Positions 15,935 through 25,600 of a DNA stretch of 64,000 nucleotides are shown here, one piece after another. Positions within the stretch are counted from its first letter, which is position 1, and each line of letters opens with the position of its first letter. Origin of the DNA: Melghirimyces profundicolus (GTDB taxonomy: Bacteria; Bacillota; Bacilli; Thermoactinomycetales; DSM-45169). The stretch spans positions 62,001 through 126,000 of the forward strand of contig NZ_QBKR01000008.1 of NCBI RefSeq assembly GCF_003054245.1, given 5' to 3'. Made by a program: the position numbers and the translations under genes. A model generated the notes under the pieces. That model had not been told where the DNA came from. It worked only from the letters and a program-made list of their open reading frames with translations, and did not search any database.

Positions 15935-17128
15935 ATTCGACCCCCCGATTTTCCGGCCTATCCTCTCGTATCCCGTCAGGAGCTGAGCCGGATCCTGGAG
16001 ACGGTGCATCGCGGCAGGCAGGAATGCTTGGCCGCCTGGAAGGTCCGTCTTTCCACCTTCCGGATGACGGCCCGGGAAAAGCAGGCGGCCCAAGGGTTGT
16101 TCCAATATCTCCTGGACCACTTCCACGATTCCGCCAACTTCTCCGGCTTTAAAGAGCAGTTCTTCCAACGCACGGCGGAGTACCGTTCAATTTTGGGCTT
16201 GCAACACACGGTGGCGGTCATCGGGCTGTTTGAAGAGATCATCCTCGTGCTGCTGTTGGAACGGCAGGGACGTCCCGATGTACACACCAGTTACCGTTGG
16301 CTCCACTCCCTGACCCTCTCCCTTCTCTGCTCAATCACCCGGGAGCATTCGGAAGGCCGCCGAAAGGAGAGGAACGGGCCAAAGCTTCCGTTACCCGGAT
16401 CGGACGAAAGGTCGCCGAGATTGAAGCGGATGGAAGCCATTACCCGCTTGGATGAGTGGCTGCTGACCTCCCGCACCCTGGAGGAGGCGCTTTCCCGTTC
16501 GGTCCGTTTTATCACGGAGGCGACGGGATTCCGGCGGGGAGCCCTTTTTTGGTATTCCTCCCTTTCCCGGACCGTGGAGGGAATCTACGCCCACGAGGTG
16601 GACCTTGGCGAAATCCGCCGAATCCGTGATGTGGAGGGAAACATACCCGCGATCGCCCGGGTCATGAAGGAAACCAAACCCCTTTATCTCCGGGAGGCGC
16701 GACTTTACTTTCCCGCCCACTATGTGGAAAAGTTCGGACTCACCTCCCTTCAGACCGCCACCCTGTACGGCCCTCAACGACAACCGGTGGCGTTTCTGTT
16801 GCTGGACCAGGAAGGCCGGCCCTTTGAACCGGATCCGGACACTGAACACCTCCTCACCGATCTGATTTCGCGGGTTTCGCTCACACTCCGGTTCCGGTTG
16901 TTTGAAAACGCTTTCACCCATGTGGACGCCGCTCCCCCGTTGACTCCACGGGAACGTGAAATCCTGCAGATGATCGCCGACGGCCATTCCACGCGGGAAA
17001 TCGGACAGGCGCTTCACCTGAGTGAACACACCGCCGCCGAATATGCCCACTCCGTTCTCCGGAAACTGAAAGCCAAAAACCGGCCCGAGGCGGTGGCGGT
17101 CGGTTTGAGGAAAAGCTGGATCCGTTGA
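15935..17128 (+). CDS. GAF-domain transcriptional regulator with LuxR-type HTH
   Basis: A ~397-aa regulator. The middle (~residues 165-310) has a GAF-like pattern (LEEALSRSVRFITEATGF...). The C-terminus is a LuxR/GerE helix-turn-helix: LTPREREILQMIADG, then STREIGQALHLSEHTAAEY. The start is unusual: the only strong ribosome site, AAAGGAGG at 15919-15926, lies inside the longer GTG-initiated frame (15875) and is followed eight bases later by ATT at 15935. A TATACT box at 15879-15884 also overlaps the GTG region, favouring the later start. Divergent from the R2lox operon, which it probably controls in response to a small ligand. Confidence 0.85.
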   Translation: MRPPDFPAYPLVSRQELSRILETVHRGRQECLAAWKVRLSTFRMTAREKQAAQGLFQYLLDHFHDSANFSGFKEQFFQRTAEYRSILGLQHTVAVIGLFEEIILVLLLERQGRPDVHTSYRWLHSLTLSLLCSITREHSEGRRKERNGPKLPLPGSDERSPRLKRMEAITRLDEWLLTSRTLEEALSRSVRFITEATGFRRGALFWYSSLSRTVEGIYAHEVDLGEIRRIRDVEGNIPAIARVMKETKPLYLREARLYFPAHYVEKFGLTSLQTATLYGPQRQPVAFLLLDQEGRPFEPDPDTEHLLTDLISRVSLTLRFRLFENAFTHVDAAPPLTPREREILQMIADGHSTREIGQALHLSEHTAAEYAHSVLRKLKAKNRPEAVAVGLRKSWIR

Positions 17129-17589
17129 CATCCTTTCAAAAAAAAAACCCCGGCAGGGGCAAAGAAAGCATTTTCGTTTCTTAAACGGCAGACGGGATAG
17201 TTTCATGTTGAGTTCAAGCAACCGAGACCCTGAGATCCACAACAGAGGTCTGTCCCCGGGTGAGGAGGACTGTGTCTCGAATATATCGAAAAATCACACC
17301 GGACACCATCCTCTGAAATACCGGTTTTCCCCTACGCCTTTTTATGGATTCCCCTCTCGACAGGTTATACGAATCACCAAAACGGGAATCATAGAAACAG
17401 AAGACAGAATTCCCAGAAACCCCCGTTGCGTACCCCTCCTTGTTTCCTTGACGAATGGAACGGCAACCACTATAATTCCAAAAAAAGCCTCACATATGAA
17501 CCATCTCTTCTTCCTTACACCCCAACTGTAATGTCACTGGTTTCAGTTCGGCGGGATGTGCCGACATCATCCGAAGGTGGTGCATAACC
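17129..17589 (+). other. Intergenic region with a sigma-A promoter for the IDEAL-domain gene
   Basis: This 461-bp gap contains no convincing gene. It ends with a good promoter: TTGACG at 17449-17454, 17-bp spacer, TATAAT at 17472-17477, placed ~110 bases before the IDEAL-domain start. A short CCCCGGCAGGGG inverted repeat follows the regulator stop. The rest shows nothing I can interpret. Confidence 0.65.
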
Positions 17590-17931
17590 ATGACGACCCT
17601 GCTTCATTTCAACATGCAGGACGGAGACTGGGTAAGAGGGAAAACGAACAATGACGAGCTCTTTCACGGATATATCGAATCCATCGACCATCAAGAAGGC
17701 ATTGTCAAAGTGCGGGTGATCAATTCGGATAACCGGTTGACCATCGGCAAGGTGTCCACCAGCACCTTCGACCGGCTTCAAAAACTGGAAAACACTCCGC
17801 TGAACGAGGAAGGCCACATCCGCAACCTGATTGACATCGCCCTTTCCATCAAAGACAAAAAATGGTTCATGGAACTGGCCGACGCTCTGAAACAGGCTCA
17901 GGCAAAACAGGAGGAAGAATTGACAGCCTGA
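17590..17931 (+). CDS. IDEAL-domain protein
   Basis: A 113-aa protein. The C-terminal ~35 residues (NLIDIALSIKDKKWFMELAD) match the IDEAL domain, a short helical motif of Firmicutes proteins named for its conserved residues. The N-terminal part (DGDWVRGKTNNDELFHGYIE) looks like a small beta barrel. The start follows GAAGGTGG. A strong sigma-A promoter lies upstream and a terminator downstream, so it is probably monocistronic. The role is unknown; IDEAL segments are thought to mediate protein interaction. Confidence 0.75.
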   Translation: MTTLLHFNMQDGDWVRGKTNNDELFHGYIESIDHQEGIVKVRVINSDNRLTIGKVSTSTFDRLQKLENTPLNEEGHIRNLIDIALSIKDKKWFMELADALKQAQAKQEEELTA

Positions 17932-17950
17932 TGAAAAGACCCATCATCCA

Positions 17951-17988
17951 CTGATCACCCGCAGCACCTGTGGTGATCAGTTTCCTTT
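17951..17988 (+). terminator. Terminator after the IDEAL-domain gene
   Basis: CTGATCACC...GGTGATCAG stem with a 12-base loop, followed by TTTCCTTTT. Confidence 0.85.
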
Positions 17989-18002
17989 TGGAGGGGGTTT
18001 TC

Positions 18003-18163
18003 ATGAACAGCGACTTCTCTCTTGCGGTTCACAGCCCCGCTCTCCTGTCACGCCGGTCCGGAGGGCTGGTGACCAGCGATCTGCTGGCGGAAAGTGCCTC
18101 TGTCCACTCAACTCCCATCTTTCCGATGTGCTGGAAGATTTGAGAGCGCGTAAAGACGACTAA
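18003..18163 (+). pseudogene. Remnant of an Rrf2-family regulator
   Basis: A good GGAGGGGG site precedes ATG 18003. The first ~35 residues (MNSDFSLAVHS, then TSDLLAESASVHS) match the N-terminus of Rrf2/YwnA-type regulators. The frame stops at 18141-18143. Continuing in another frame from about 18105 gives HLSDVLEDLRARKDD ending at 18161-18163, which matches the next helix of Rrf2 proteins, so a frameshift plus loss of the C-terminal two thirds is likely. A terminator follows immediately. Only the winged-helix part of a DNA-binding domain would remain. Confidence 0.65.
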
Positions 18164-18188
18164 AGCACGGGGTTCCCCGTGCTTTTAT
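18163..18188 (+). terminator. Terminator after the Rrf2 remnant
   Basis: AAGCACGGGG-TT-CCCCGTGCTT hairpin followed by TTATTG. Confidence 0.85.
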
Positions 18189-18279
18189 TGTGTCTTCTTC
18201 TTTCACGATTCGGCTCTCTCCGATCCAACGACTGCAAAGAAAGCGGAAGCCGTCCCCGGTGATTCCATGCAGAAATTCC

Positions 18280-19977
<1,698 letters not shown>

Positions 19978-20022
19978 TTAAACCAAAGGTCATCTATCAT
20001 ATAGGTAAATCCAACCATCTTT

Positions 20023-20050
20023 TTGGTGAGATTTTCCAGCGAAATATGAT
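20023..20050 (+). promoter_or_regulatory. Promoter of the candidate type I toxin gene
   Basis: TTGGTG at 20023-20028, 16-bp spacer, TATGAT at 20045-20050. It lies ~85 bases upstream of the small ORF at 20134. Confidence 0.55.
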
Positions 20051-20133
20051 AGAATGAAGCTTGGGACGATGAAGCATCGGTTTGAAGAGTCCCTCTTTCG
20101 TGGGATGAGATCCACATGAAAGGGGGGCTGTGT

Positions 20134-20235
20134 GTGAACGTACAAGACATAGCAGCTGCCATTGCCGCAACTGTTGCTCTCGCTCGCCTCTGGCTCGACT
20201 GGTGCAGGAACAAACCCAAGCGCCCGAAGAGATAG
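20134..20235 (+). CDS. Candidate small hydrophobic toxin (type I TA-like), 33 aa
   Basis: A 33-codon frame beginning GTG at 20134 after AAGGGGGGC. The product has a short hydrophobic helix (IAAAIAATVALARLWLDW) and a basic tail (RNKPKRPKR), the structure of membrane-acting type I toxins. A promoter lies upstream and a plus-strand terminator at 20421-20446 would give a mRNA of ~390 bases with a long 3' UTR. A convergent minus-strand transcript (20271-20355) is complementary to that 3' UTR. I do not recognise the peptide family, so coding and toxicity are inferred from structure. Confidence 0.55.
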   Translation: MNVQDIAAAIAATVALARLWLDWCRNKPKRPKR

Positions 20236-20270
20236 AGGTAAGCGCGTAGTCCCTTTCGGCCGGAGCATGT

Positions 20271-20355
20271 AAAAACCCTCTGGTAGGACCGCCATCCTCC
20301 AGAGGGCTCCAGCCCCGAAAATGGGGCTTACGCCAAAGACCGTTTGCTTCGTTCG
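20271..20355 (-). ncRNA. Candidate antisense RNA of the type I TA locus
   Basis: The minus-strand promoter at 20362-20390 would start a transcript near 20355. It contains AGCCCCATTTTCGGGGCT (20311-20328, a stem-loop) and ends in a strong intrinsic terminator: CCCTCTGG...CCAGAGGG (20276-20306) followed by TTTTT on the minus strand. The ~85-nt RNA would be fully complementary to the 3' UTR of the small ORF transcript, as in txpA/RatA- or bsrG/SR4-type systems. No expression evidence is available. Confidence 0.6.
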
Positions 20356-20361
20356 TCCTTT

Positions 20362-20390
20362 ATTATAATATACCCATTATCAGGAATCAA
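20362..20390 (-). promoter_or_regulatory. Sigma-A promoter for the antisense RNA
   Basis: On the minus strand, TTGATT (20385-20390), 17-bp spacer, TATAAT (20362-20367). It is one of the best promoter matches in the window. Confidence 0.75.
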
Positions 20391-20575
20391 TTACACCGGA
20401 TTCTTTTTTTATGTAAGTTACCCCCGGCTGTTCCCGGGGGGTTTTTCATAGCCTTCTCCATGATCGCTTTTCGACTCGGATTCGGGTGGATCAACGTCGT
20501 GTTGATGTTTGAATGTCCGGCCTTGCTTGCCACATCATGAATGCTGAAACCCTGTTCCAAGGCAGAGTGCAGAAG
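20387..20575 (-). pseudogene. C-terminal remnant of a tyrosine recombinase
   Basis: The minus-strand frame contains EQGFSIHDVASKAGHSNINT followed by TLIHPNPSRKAIMEKA, the C-terminal active-site region of XerC/phage-integrase-type recombinases (conserved GHS histidine). The position of the catalytic tyrosine is His (CAC, one base from TAC), so it would be inactive even if expressed. About 50 residues of the usual ~300 remain. Upstream it is fused to a duplicated piece of the nearby SNF2 helicase gene, showing an illegitimate recombination joint near 20576. Confidence 0.72.
20421..20446 (+). terminator. Plus-strand terminator, probable end of the toxin mRNA
   Basis: CCCCCGG-CTGTT-CCGGGGG stem followed by GTTTTTC. 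Confidence 0.7.
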
Positions 20576-20830
20576 TACAGGGAAGCGGTTTTCCATGATG
20601 GGCAATTCGGTGTATCGGTTTCCGTCGTGTTACAAGACAATACGTCCCTCCGGGAGCAACCGGAGGAATTCGCCGTCCGGCCCGGCGCACCACCAAGGTT
20701 CGTTCATTTCCCCGTGCATCATCGCCCCACGGGGCGAGCATCCGGCTGTAGAGCTGTTCACTCCTGGAAATTCCGGACAAAAAGGCGAGTATCGCTTCAT
20801 CCTCCGGCGCCGGTTGATACTGTTTCAATC
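20576..20830 (-). pseudogene. Duplicated fragment of the downstream SNF2 helicase gene
   Basis: 20577-20825 repeats 25069-25317 of the intact helicase gene (codons ~204-286), with 13 substitutions and two single-base deletions by eye. The translation keeps LAFLSGISRSEQLYSR and WGDD.RGNERTLVV before the frame is lost. The fragment lies in the same orientation as the parent, ~4.5 kb away, and joins a recombinase remnant at its 3' end. It is non-functional. Confidence 0.85.
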
Positions 20831-21575
20831 GAATCTGTTCCCTCCTTTGGGGTCCGGTAACTACGGTCCATCCATATTCTTTTGTTCATGATGACCAACC
20901 TCCTTCCGTTTTGCCTGTCACAATATTCCCATTAAGAGACACATTCCTTTCCCCCAACAATGAACAAGAGGTTCGGGATCACCGTTTACTGGAATCTGCT
21001 TCAAACCCCTCAGGCCTTCGTTGCAGTCCGCCCCTGCCAAACTCCCCGATTTCATTCACTTTCCAGTCTGATTCAGCAATTGAGCACTCCCCCGAGCAGA
21101 GTCGGCAAACTCAACCAAAGCGTCGAGATCGTTGGAACAAACTTTGGGCACATTCGTCCGAGTCCTTTTTAAACAGGAGCAGGATCCCCGGTGGATCACG
21201 TTGTACTCCGCTTGATTGCCGCCGAAGAAGTTGAAGACATAACCCCGAGGATTTTCAGCCTGCCAAGATATGGAATTTTTGAATATTTTTTACCATTCAC
21301 TTCCCCTTTCCTGAGTGACCGGATTTCTTACTCATATACATCCAAGAACTCTTGAAGGCGGGAAATGGTTTGTCCATCCCTTCCTCCGGCAGGGAATTCC
21401 ACACAAAGGATTAGTATTGAACGGGGGAGATCTTCATGCCGGGAATACAACGTCCACAGAAGGCCTTGTTTCCATATTCGAATCTGGAGGACCTGTTTTT
21501 CCTTGGATCCACTCCGTTGGCGGAAGTTGACAGTTCAGTGGGCAAAGGCACGTAATCATGAGGAGGAGCGATCGG
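20831..21575. other. Decayed intergenic region with unassigned remnants
   Basis: No intact gene is evident in 745 bases. On the minus strand 21056-21285 encodes, without a start codon, a stretch beginning WQAENPRGYVFNFFGGNQAE and ending QLLNQTGK that looks like the C-terminal end of a real protein I cannot name. On the plus strand a 39-codon frame (21436-21555, MPGIQRPQKALFPYSN...) follows GGGGGAGA and ends 20 bases before the Gfo/Idh remnant; it may be a trace of an upstream operon gene. Both are weak calls in a zone surrounded by pseudogenes. Confidence 0.35.
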
Positions 21576-22166
21576 ATGATAAAAATAGGGATCTTGGGAA
21601 CGGGTTTCGGCAAAGTGCACGCAAGTATTTACGATAAGATGGAAGGAGTGGAGGTTGCCGGGATCTTCGGGGGAACACCGGAAACACTGAATAAACTTAA
21701 AGAAGAATTCGATGTCCATGTAACCACGAACGCCGATGACCTGCTCCATGATCCCGAAATCGATTTGATTGATGTTTGTCTGCCTACATCGGTTCATAGA
21801 GAATATGGTATCCAAGCCCTAAAACAGAAGAAACATGTCTTTTGTGAAACCCCGGTGAGTTATGCCTTGGAAGATGCAGAAGAAATGAGGACCGTTGCAA
21901 AGGAATACAATCGAGTGTTATTGGTTAATTTGTTCTTTAAATTTTCGGATCCCCATCGGTTTGCGATAGATAAAATCAAGTCCAAAGCGTTAGGTAATCC
22001 CCTGGTGGTCACCGCTTACCAAAAGACACCTCCGCATTGGGGGAATATGAACTTATACAGGATGGTCCAGGATTTTACGCTGCATAATTTTGATTTCATC
22101 AATGAGATCATGGGCACGCCGAAAGAACTCACCGCCAGGGGGATTCATCGAGAGAGAGGAGTAGAA
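21576..22166 (+). pseudogene. Truncated Gfo/Idh/MocA-family oxidoreductase
   Basis: Starting at ATG 21576 after AGGAGGAG, the frame encodes a Rossmann N-terminus (MIKIGILGTGFGKVHASIY), the DLIDVCLPTSVHREY segment and the KKHVFCETPVSYALEDAEEM catalytic-lysine region (EKP is CETP here). Homology stops after about 195 residues (KELTARGIHRE); the usual length is 330-380. The frame then runs into a DoxX-like gene remnant. The NAD-binding domain may still fold, but the substrate domain is mostly missing, so I treat it as broken. Confidence 0.75.
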
Positions 22167-22535
22167 TGTTGGGTTTTCTTGGATTGTCTTATTTTGATGG
22201 TTGGGAAATATCGTTACGATTCGCTGTTGCTCTCATGTTTTTATTCACAGCGACAGCTCATTGGGGAAAGAACGTCCGGATCTTATCAAAATGGTACCTC
22301 CAGTTCTGTCCCATCCGGATTGGATTGTGACGGCTACCGGTATATTCGAGATCGCAGGTGCCTTCGGCCTGCTGATTCCGTTGGGTTGGCATTCTTACTG
22401 ATTGTGATGTTTCCGGCTAATATTCGCGCAGCACGAAAAGGGATCAGTATTGGCGGAAGACCCAGTACTCCCCTTGTGCCGCGAACCATTTTACAAATCA
22501 TATTTTTGACAGCTGTCATTTTGGTCGGATCATGA
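22166..22535 (+). pseudogene. Frameshifted DoxX-family membrane protein
   Basis: ATG 22166 follows GAGAGGAG. The protein begins MLGFLGLSYFDGWEISLRFA with FLFTATAHWGK, continues in a second frame (ERPDLIKMVPPVLSHPDW, TGIFEIAGAFGLLIP) and finishes in a third frame (LLIVMFPANIRAARKG...). Together they make one DoxX-like protein of four membrane helices, so two frameshifts (near 22268 and 22385) have broken it. The last segment shares a frame with the upstream Gfo/Idh remnant, producing a misleading single open frame. Confidence 0.75.
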
Positions 22536-22582
22536 ATGAGGAGAAACGATGTCAACTGAATCCCCGAAATTTATAGGCCAAC

Positions 22583-22617
22583 GGACCTCCCCGGCGGAAG
22601 GTCCTTTTTTATTTTTT
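22583..22617 (+). terminator. Terminator after the DoxX remnant
   Basis: GGACCTTCC-type stem (GGACCTCC...GGAAGGTCC) followed by TTTTTTATTTTTT. It faces the 3' end of the helicase gene. Confidence 0.8.
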
Positions 22618-22637
22618 AAAATCTGCCCGCTCCGTCC

Positions 22638-25600
22638 TTATTCCAACCCCAAAATCTCCCGGATCTCCTTTTCGCTCAGCGAGGAGAGCATTGGTTCGCC
22701 GGGTTGGATGACTTGTTCGACGAGGGCCTGTTTTTTCTGTTGCAGCTCGTGGATTTTTTCCTCGATCGTGCCGCGGGCGATCAGTTTGAGTACGTCCACC
22801 GCTTTCTTTTGGCCGATGCGGTGGGCGCGGTCGGCGGCTTGTTGTTCCACGGCGGGGTTCCACCAGAGATCGCAGAGGATCACGGTGTCGGCGCCGGTCA
22901 GATTGAGGCCGGTGCCTCCCGCTTTCAGGGAGATGAGAAAGAGATCCTTTTCCCCGGCGTTGAACCGGTGGGCCATCTCCAGCCGCTCTTTTCCAGGTGT
23001 GCTTCCGTCCAGATAATGATACGATATCCCCCGCCGGTCCAGCGCATCCCGGATCAGGGCCAGCATGCTGGTGAACTGGGAAAAGACGAGGATGCGACAA
23101 TCGTTTTTCAACCGCTCTTCGAGGGTTTCCAGCAGTTGATCGAACTTGCCGGAGCCGTCGGTGTAATTTTCCAAGTAAAGGGACGGGTGGCAACAGATCT
23201 GGCGCAAACGGGTCAAGCCGGCCAGGATCTTCATCCGGCTTTTTTGAAAACCGTCGGTGATCAAAGCCTGTCGGGTATCCTTCCGGATTTTCCGGAGGGT
23301 GGCCAGGTAGAGCTCCTTCTGCTTGTCGGTCAGTTCCGAGAGGTGAATCGACTCGGTTTTTTCGGGTAATTCATCCAGAACGTCCCGCTTGAGACGGCGC
23401 AGGATGAAGGGACGGATCCGCCGGGCGACCTGTTCCGTGGACAGCCCCCGCAAAGCCGGCCGGCCGGGAAACAACCCCGGCAGCACCACATCACAGATGG
23501 AGCCCAGTTCGTCCAAGCTGTTTTCTATCGGGGTTCCGCTCAGGGCGAAGCGGGTCTGCGATCGCAGGCACCGGACCGCCTGAGCCGTCCGGGAGCGCTG
23601 GTTTTTAAAGTTTTGAGCCTCGTCGAGGATCAGCGTCCGAAACACATGGGGTTCATACCACTGGACATCCCGCCGAAGGAGTGGATAGGAAGTGATCAGC
23701 ACATCGACGCCGGTAAGGTCGTTCATCCGCTGCTCCCGTTCCCTTCGGGAACCGGCAATGACGGCGGTCTTCAGCCGGGGGGCAAAGCGGGTGCACTCCC
23801 GCTCCCAGTTGTAAATGAGGGAAGCCGGGGCGACGACGAGAGCCGGGGACCGGGTCGGCGTTTTCGGCGAGTCTTCCGAAGCGTCCTTCTTCAGCTCGGA
23901 CACGATAAAAGCCAGGGCTTGTATCGTTTTTCCCAGGCCCATGTCATCGGCCAGGATGCCCCCGAAACGGTAGTGAGCCAGCGTTTTCATCCACTGGAAA
24001 CCGAACCGCTGGTAGTCGCGCAGGATCGGTTCCAAGGAGGCCGGAGGTGAGAACTCCAGGTTTTCCGGATCCCGGAGGTTGCGAACCAGCCGCCGGAAAC
24101 GTTGTCCCCGTTTCACGCTTCCCCCCTTCTCTTCCAGCATCTCTTCCAACTGCAGGGCCCGGGTGGCGGGCAGTTTCAGTTTGGAACCGTCGATGACCGG
24201 ACGGTTGTTTCCCTCTTCCTCGAGCAGGGAACGGATCGCCTCCGTCTTTGAATCTCCCAAGGGGAGAAACGCTCCGTCAGGCAAACGGTAATACCTCTTC
24301 CTTTCAACCAACGCCCGCAACAGGTTTTCAAGCTCCCGTTCCTCCACATCGGGCAAATCAAACTGCACTTCCAGCCAGTCCGACGCGGCGTCGACGTCAA
24401 TGCGGGAGACGGGACGGTGTCCGGGCTCGACCAGCAGGTTTCTGACCGCTGCGGTGGCATATACTTCGGCCAACTCTTCCAACTGTGGGATTTTTTCGTA
24501 CAAAAAGCGGCAGAGGTCTTCTTCGTCGTCGAGATGGAGTTCCCGGCCGTTGAATTGAAAGTTGGATTCTTCAAAGATGTTCATGATCCGCTGCTCTTTT
24601 TCCATATCCCGGATCAGTACGACCCCGTCACGGCCCTGTTCGTCACCGGATGATAACGGATCGACGGTGATCTCTCCATAGGTGTACCGGAGGGTGGCCG
24701 TCAACTGGTCCCCCGTCTCTTCCACCATCCGCCGATCCAACCGGATCTCCGCCTGCAAGGGATGTTGGACCATCCGTTGGGAGACGCGGCCATCCACCCT
24801 CAGGCAACCTTCCTTTTTCAACGCCGGGAAGATGACGGAGGCAAAGGCTTCTCCCGCCTTTCGGAAGATCAACAGCTTCTTCCCCGGCAACCGGCGGATC
24901 CGGCGGTACAGGGGCAGAATCATCTCTCTCTGCACCTGGTTGAGCCGATAGATCGTCCCCGAATCAAAACAATACCCGTCCCCGGAGAGGAGGGTCGGCT
25001 CCTGCTTGCCTCCTTCCTTTTCCAGTTGCAACACCAGAGATTCCCCCTTCTCATTCAGGGAGAAGGCCACAGGGAAGCGGTTTTCCATGACGGGCAATTC
25101 GGTGTATCGGTTTCCGTCGTGTTCCAGGACAAAACGTCCCTCCGGGAGCAGCCGGAGGAATTCGCCGATCCGGTCCGGCGGCACCACCAAGGTTCGTTCA
25201 TTTCCCCGTCCATCATCGCCCCACGGGGTGAGTATCCGGCTGTAAAGCTGTTCACTCCTGGAAATTCCGGACAAAAAGGCGAGCATCGCTTCATCCTTCG
25301 GCGCCGGTTGATGCTGTGTCGGATCGTAGGTGAAGTTTTTGGTGAAAAAGAGGGGCTGTCTCTCTTCAAAAGACGCGAGAAAATCCCGGATGTTTTTGAC
25401 CACATACCGCCGTTTGGAACCGACCTTCAACCGGACGGTCAACCACCCATCCTCCCGGCCGCCCCGTGAGGGGATCAGACCCAGCTCGTATTCCACCCCC
25501 AGCAATTCAACGGGGGAAGCGGACACCGCCCCTGATGGACCCTGCTGAAAAAGGTCGAGGATGTCGCGAACCGCCCGTTGGTGTTCATTCTGTTCCAAAG

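Noticed and set aside
17205-17531. 108-codon frame in the gap before the IDEAL-domain gene
   Set aside because: It contains the sigma-A promoter of the next gene, has no ribosome site and has composition typical of non-coding sequence.
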